From positions 1 to 9,603 of the forward strand of contig JABDII010000373.1 in assembly GCA_013003805.1 (NCBI GenBank): a stretch of DNA of 9,603 nucleotides, given 5' to 3'. The DNA is from Gemmatimonadales bacterium (lineage in GTDB: Bacteria > Gemmatimonadota > Gemmatimonadetes > Gemmatimonadales > GWC2-71-9). Shown here in pieces: positions 6,866 to 9,603 of this stretch (the first letter of the stretch is position 1; each line of letters opens with the position of its first letter). The position numbers were made by a program, and so were the translations under genes. The notes beneath the pieces are model-generated. The model was not told the DNA's origin. It did no database searches and was given only the letters and a program-made list of their open reading frames with translations.

Positions 6866-6877
6866 GGGGTTTTCCCC
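6866..6877 (-). repeat. Small GGGG-AAAA-CCCC hairpin downstream of wecB
   Basis: The plus strand reads GGGGTTTTCCCC, a 4-bp GC stem with a 4-nt loop. On the wecB transcript it would lie about 100 nt after the stop. There is no U-run next to it, so it is at most a weak transcript-end element. Confidence 0.2.
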
Positions 6878-6903
6878 GGGCTAGGTGTACCGAGAGCGAC
6901 CAA

Positions 6904-6952
6904 CCCGTCCGGCGGCCGGGCGGCACCGGAGCACGCGAACCAACCGGACGGG
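6904..6952 (-). repeat. 9-bp GC-rich inverted repeat just downstream of wecB
   Basis: CCCGTCCGG (6904-6912) is the exact reverse complement of CCGGACGGG (6944-6952), with 31 nt between. On the wecB transcript the stem begins about 25 nt after the stop codon. It could act as a transcript end or a 3'-stabilising structure, but the loop is long and no U-tract follows, so calling it an intrinsic terminator is not justified. Confidence 0.4.
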
Positions 6953-6977
6953 CAGAGGCCGGCAGGCCGCGGTTCAG

Positions 6978-8087
6978 TTAGATCGTGCTGCGCGACACCA
7001 ATGCCGAAACCACCCGTTCGGCGGCACGCCCGTCCCACCCCTCGGGCACAGGGTGACCGGCGGGGCTGCGTCCCGAATCCAGTGCGGCCTCGAACGCAGA
7101 CCGAATCCCCTCGGCGCTCAGCGGCCACGGCGCCATCCGATTGGTGCCCTCCGTCAGGGTGATCGGGCGTTCGGTCTGTTCCCGCAGGGTCACGCACGGC
7201 ACTCCCAGCACCGTGCTCTCCTCCTGGAGGCCGCCGGAATCGGTGAGCACCAGGGCGGCGTCATTCGTTAACGAAACCATCTCGGTATAGCCAACGGGCT
7301 CGACCACGTGAAGCCGATCCAGCAAGCTGGCCATTCTAAAAGCTTCCACATTCTTGCGCGTGCGAGGATGGATCGGCAGGACCACGGGCATCCGGCTCGC
7401 GATCTGAGCCAGTGCCTCCAGCACCGCGCGCAGCGCTGCTCGATCGTCCACATTGGATGGACGGTGGAGGGTCACGAGAGCGTATTCGCCTCGCCGCACT
7501 CCCAGCCTGCCCGGCATGTCCAGCTGCCTGGCCTTCGGGAGCTGGGTGACGAGGGTGTCGATCATCACGTTGCCAACGAACACGATCCGATCGGCCGGAA
7601 CGCCTTCGGCCAGCAGATTCGGATGGGCATCGCGCGAGGGGGTGAGCAGGAGATCGGAGACCCGGTCAGTGAGCACCCGGTTGATTTCTTCCGGCATGCG
7701 CCAATCCCGGCTGCGAAGTCCTGCTTCGACGTGCGCCACCTGGCAGCCAATATCCGGCTTGAGTTTGGCGGCTACCAAGGTGCACGCGAGCGTGGAGTTG
7801 ACGTCACCGACGACCACGACCCAGTTCGGCTTGCTCTTCACGAGGACCGGCTCAAAAGCCTCCATCACCCTCGCAGTCTGCTGGGCGTGCGTTCCCGATC
7901 CGACCCCCAAATGAAATGCCGGCTCCGGCAGCCCCAGATCGCGAAAGAACGCATCTGACATTTGCGCGTCGTAGTGCTGTCCGGTGTGGAGGAGGATGCC
8001 TTCATGACTCGCGGTGTCGAGCCCATGCAGGATCGGTGCGACCTTCATGAAGTTGGGCCGTGCGCCGGCAACCACCAACGCTTTCAT
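6978..8087 (-). CDS. wecB: UDP-N-acetylglucosamine 2-epimerase (non-hydrolysing)
   Basis: The 369-residue product interconverts UDP-GlcNAc and UDP-ManNAc in the cytoplasm, supplying ManNAc-type precursors for surface glycans. Family motifs are clear: GARPNFMK (8-15), HTGQHYD (34-40), GDVNST (94-99, with D95), HVEAGLRS (119-126, with E121), MPEEINR (131-137), TLHRP (206-210, with H208), IHPRTR (239-244) and DSGGLQEE (283-290). Length matches the usual 370-380 residues. The frame extends upstream to a GTG at 8114, but the ATG at 8087 begins the conserved MKALVVAGARPNF and is preceded by AAAGGA 5 nt away, so I choose it. The gene lies 60 bp after hflX, probably in the same transcript, and is separated from the other polysaccharide genes by a control region. 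Confidence 0.95.
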   Translation of the reverse strand: MKALVVAGARPNFMKVAPILHGLDTASHEGILLHTGQHYDAQMSDAFFRDLGLPEPAFHLGVGSGTHAQQTARVMEAFEPVLVKSKPNWVVVVGDVNSTLACTLVAAKLKPDIGCQVAHVEAGLRSRDWRMPEEINRVLTDRVSDLLLTPSRDAHPNLLAEGVPADRIVFVGNVMIDTLVTQLPKARQLDMPGRLGVRRGEYALVTLHRPSNVDDRAALRAVLEALAQIASRMPVVLPIHPRTRKNVEAFRMASLLDRLHVVEPVGYTEMVSLTNDAALVLTDSGGLQEESTVLGVPCVTLREQTERPITLTEGTNRMAPWPLSAEGIRSAFEAALDSGRSPAGHPVPEGWDGRAAERVVSALVSRSTI

Positions 8088-8092
8088 TGCAT

Positions 8093-8098
8093 TCCTTT
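8093..8098 (-). promoter_or_regulatory. Ribosome binding site of wecB, decides the start
   Basis: AAAGGA on the coding strand sits 5 nt before the ATG at 8087-8085. It lies inside the longer frame that begins with GTG at 8114, which argues for the ATG as the true start. Confidence 0.65.
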
Positions 8099-8147
8099 CA
8101 GTGCTGCATGCCACGCGAGCTCGTTCCAGAGGGCTTACGGCAAGGGA

Positions 8148-9446
8148 TCAGTCCGTGATCTCCAACCCCTCTTGGCGGAGACGGTCGAGGTCAGTCGGGT
8201 CGGCCCGCACCACGAACTCGTAGGCGCCATTCCCCTGGGCGCGCGACACCACTTCTCCATGGCGGTAGACCGCTGCCAGCTTCGCGCCATCCTCCACCGG
8301 AACCCGAATCCGGACGGTCTGGCGCGCGGCATCCATCAGACGCCGCAAGGCCGCTTTGACCTCCACAACCCCATCGGTCCGCATGGCCGTGGCGAACACG
8401 CCCTCGGGAAAGAGCGCCCGGACCCGAGGCAGCAATGCCTGGTCGTCCTCCAGCCGATCGACCTTGTTGAATACAGGAATGACCGGCAGGTCCTGAAGAT
8501 CCAGGTCCGCCAGCACTTGCTCGACCACCTCCATTTGTTCTTCCCAGTCCGGGTGACTCACATCCACCACGTGCAGCAGCAGGTCGGCGCCCCGCGCCTC
8601 CTCCAGCGTTGCCCGGAAGCTCGCAACCAGGTGGTGGGGGAGCTTGCGGATGAAGCCCACACTATCGGTGAGGCGAACGCGGTAGCCCGCGCCCAGATCG
8701 ATTTCACGGGTCAGGGTGTCCAGCGTGGCAAACAGACGGTCCTCCACTACGATGTCGTGCTGGCCGGAGAGGGCCTTGAGCAGGCTGGACTTCCCGGCAT
8801 TGGTATACCCGACGATGGTGACGCTTGGCAGGGCTCTGCGCCCGGCCCGCAGCCGTTCGCGGTGATGGGCCACGTCACGCAGCTTGCTCTTGAGGGAACG
8901 GATCTTCCGACGGATGATCCGTCGATCGGTTTCGAGCTGAGTTTCTCCCGGTCCACGCAGCCCGATACCGCCCCGGATTCGTGACAAGTGCGTCCACATC
9001 CGGGTGAGACGCGGGAGCAGGTACTCGAGTTGCGCCAGCTCTACCTGAAGCTTGGCTTCGTGCGACCTCGCTCGCGTCGAGAAGATATCCAGGATGACTT
9101 CAGCTCGATCCATGACACGAACATTGAGTGCCCGCTCCAGGTTGGCCCCTTGAACCGGACTCAGTTCCTCGTCGAAGATCGCAAGTGTGGCGTCTTCCGC
9201 GGGGATGAGACTCGCGAGTTCTTGGAGCTTGCCCTCACCAATCAACGTGGCCGGATGGGGAGCAACAAGTTGTTGGGACATGCGAGCAACGACGTGGGCA
9301 CCGGCGGTATCGACCAACCGCGCGAGCTCATCAAGGTGCTCGGTGACTTGCGTCGCATCACGTGAGCCCTTGCGTGGCGCGGCCACGAGGATCGCCCGTT
9401 CGATCGGGGGGCGGACAGGAATCGGCGTTCTAATCGGACGACCCAC
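8148..9446 (-). CDS. hflX: GTPase HflX
   Basis: The 432-residue product is the ribosome-associated GTPase HflX, which in well-studied bacteria binds the 50S subunit and splits stalled ribosomes under heat or other stress. The N-terminal HflX domain contains GEGK (70-73), LSPVQGANLE (95-104), DRAEVILDIF (113-122) and KLQVELAQLEYLLPRL (132-147), followed by the glycine-rich linker GGIGLRGPGETQLETDRR (159-176). The G domain has G1 GYTNAGKSS (213-221), G2 FATLDTLTR (239-247), G3 DSVGF (261-265), G4 NKVD (327-330) and a G5 region at FATAMRTDG (351-359), where the usual SA is TA. Length matches E. coli HflX (426). The start is GTG at 9446, because the next in-frame ATG would remove conserved sequence; it lies inside the end of the preceding gene and has no clear Shine-Dalgarno, suggesting coupled translation. 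Confidence 0.95.
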   Translation of the reverse strand: MGRPIRTPIPVRPPIERAILVAAPRKGSRDATQVTEHLDELARLVDTAGAHVVARMSQQLVAPHPATLIGEGKLQELASLIPAEDATLAIFDEELSPVQGANLERALNVRVMDRAEVILDIFSTRARSHEAKLQVELAQLEYLLPRLTRMWTHLSRIRGGIGLRGPGETQLETDRRIIRRKIRSLKSKLRDVAHHRERLRAGRRALPSVTIVGYTNAGKSSLLKALSGQHDIVVEDRLFATLDTLTREIDLGAGYRVRLTDSVGFIRKLPHHLVASFRATLEEARGADLLLHVVDVSHPDWEEQMEVVEQVLADLDLQDLPVIPVFNKVDRLEDDQALLPRVRALFPEGVFATAMRTDGVVEVKAALRRLMDAARQTVRIRVPVEDGAKLAAVYRHGEVVSRAQGNGAYEFVVRADPTDLDRLRQEGLEITD

Positions 9447-9603
9447 CGCGTCGAGCGTGTATCAACTCGACGATGCCGTCGCGGTCAAATGGGACGTTGC
9501 GTTCCCCAAGCGAGGTCCGCACTCGGACTGTGCCGGCGAGATCGTAGGCGATCCGCCCCTCGGCGAACGCCGCGCGAACGGCAGCTCCGACTCCGCCCCA
9601 CCG
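9430..9603 (-). CDS. C-terminal fragment of a probable LEA type 2 / WHy-domain protein
   Basis: An open frame enters from the right edge and ends at TAG (9432-9430), giving 57 residues. The readable part includes AYDLAGTVRVRTSLGERNVP (residues 19-38), which has the beta-strand pattern of the end of the LEA14/WHy domain (Y-x-L-x-G-T-V-x-V-x-T-x-L-G-x-x-x-V-P-F). In bacteria such proteins are small, often exported or lipoproteins, linked to desiccation or stress; that role is family knowledge, not shown here. Its last 17 bases overlap the GTG start of hflX in another frame. Only the tail is visible, so the assignment is tentative. It is missing from longer-ORF listings because it has no start in the window. 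Confidence 0.5.
   Translation of the reverse strand, partial: RWGGVGAAVRAAFAEGRIAYDLAGTVRVRTSLGERNVPFDRDGIVELIHARRGGSSD

Larger units (their letters stand above)
6505..6977. other. Intergenic control region between wecB and the polysaccharide genes
   Basis: No convincing gene lies in this stretch; the short open frames here lack ribosome binding sites and recognisable protein features. It holds, from the wecB end downward: a 9-bp inverted repeat (6904-6952), a 4-bp GGGG/CCCC hairpin with a TTTT/AAAA loop (6866-6877), a 29-bp dyad (6801-6829), direct repeats (6611-6620 and 6642-6651) and a promoter (6601-6629). I looked for known riboswitch cores, including cyclic-di-GMP type, and saw none. 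Confidence 0.6.

Noticed and set aside
7962..8984. Plus-strand frame of 340 codons opposite wecB and hflX
   Set aside because: It covers parts of two unmistakable genes on the other strand and has no recognisable protein pattern.
1..9603. tRNA, rRNA, CRISPR arrays, insertion sequences or attachment sites
   Set aside because: I saw no cloverleaf, regularly spaced repeats, transposase motifs or terminal repeats anywhere in the window.

Overview
The window holds eight genes, six complete and two cut by the window edges. All lie on the minus strand and read from high to low coordinates. The DNA looks GC-rich (about 60% by eye) and tightly packed, with 4-bp ATGA gene overlaps and some GTG starts. 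It looks like a bacterial chromosome carrying a surface or exopolysaccharide locus next to housekeeping genes. I cannot assign a phylum. A bacterium with LEA/WHy-type proteins beside hflX would fit groups such as Gemmatimonadota or similar environmental lineages, but that is a guess.

Layout in transcription order. (1) 9603-8148: the 3' end of a probable LEA type 2/WHy-domain protein, whose end overlaps the start of the ribosome-associated GTPase gene hflX by 17 bp. (2) 8087-6978: wecB, UDP-GlcNAc 2-epimerase, 60 bp downstream of hflX and with its own ribosome binding site. (3) 6977-6505: a non-coding control region with a 9-bp GC-rich inverted repeat just after wecB, a 29-bp near-perfect dyad centred on 6815, and a good sigma70-type promoter at 6601-6629 flanked and overlapped by direct repeats. 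(4) 6504-3967: a polyisoprenyl-phosphate sugar-1-phosphate transferase (priming enzyme) and, 30 bp later, a close relative of GDP-mannose 3,5-epimerase. (5) 3966-3743: a 224-bp spacer with at most a weak promoter. (6) 3742-1: four genes chained by three successive ATGA overlaps, encoding an alkaline-phosphatase-superfamily hydrolase, a GT4 glycosyltransferase, a polymerase-beta-type nucleotidyltransferase of unknown substrate, and the beginning of a GT2 glycosyltransferase.

How they could work together (inference). The phosphotransferase loads the first sugar phosphate on undecaprenyl phosphate. WecB supplies UDP-ManNAc, and the epimerase supplies GDP-L-galactose and/or GDP-L-gulose. The GT4 and GT2 enzymes extend the repeat unit. 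The nucleotidyltransferase and the phosphodiesterase-fold protein are the least explained members. Their tight translational coupling with the glycosyltransferases suggests they act on the same glycan or its precursor, for example by adding and removing a phosphate-containing substituent. This pair, and the apparent loss of the usual Ser/Thr nucleophile in the hydrolase, are the most interesting points here.
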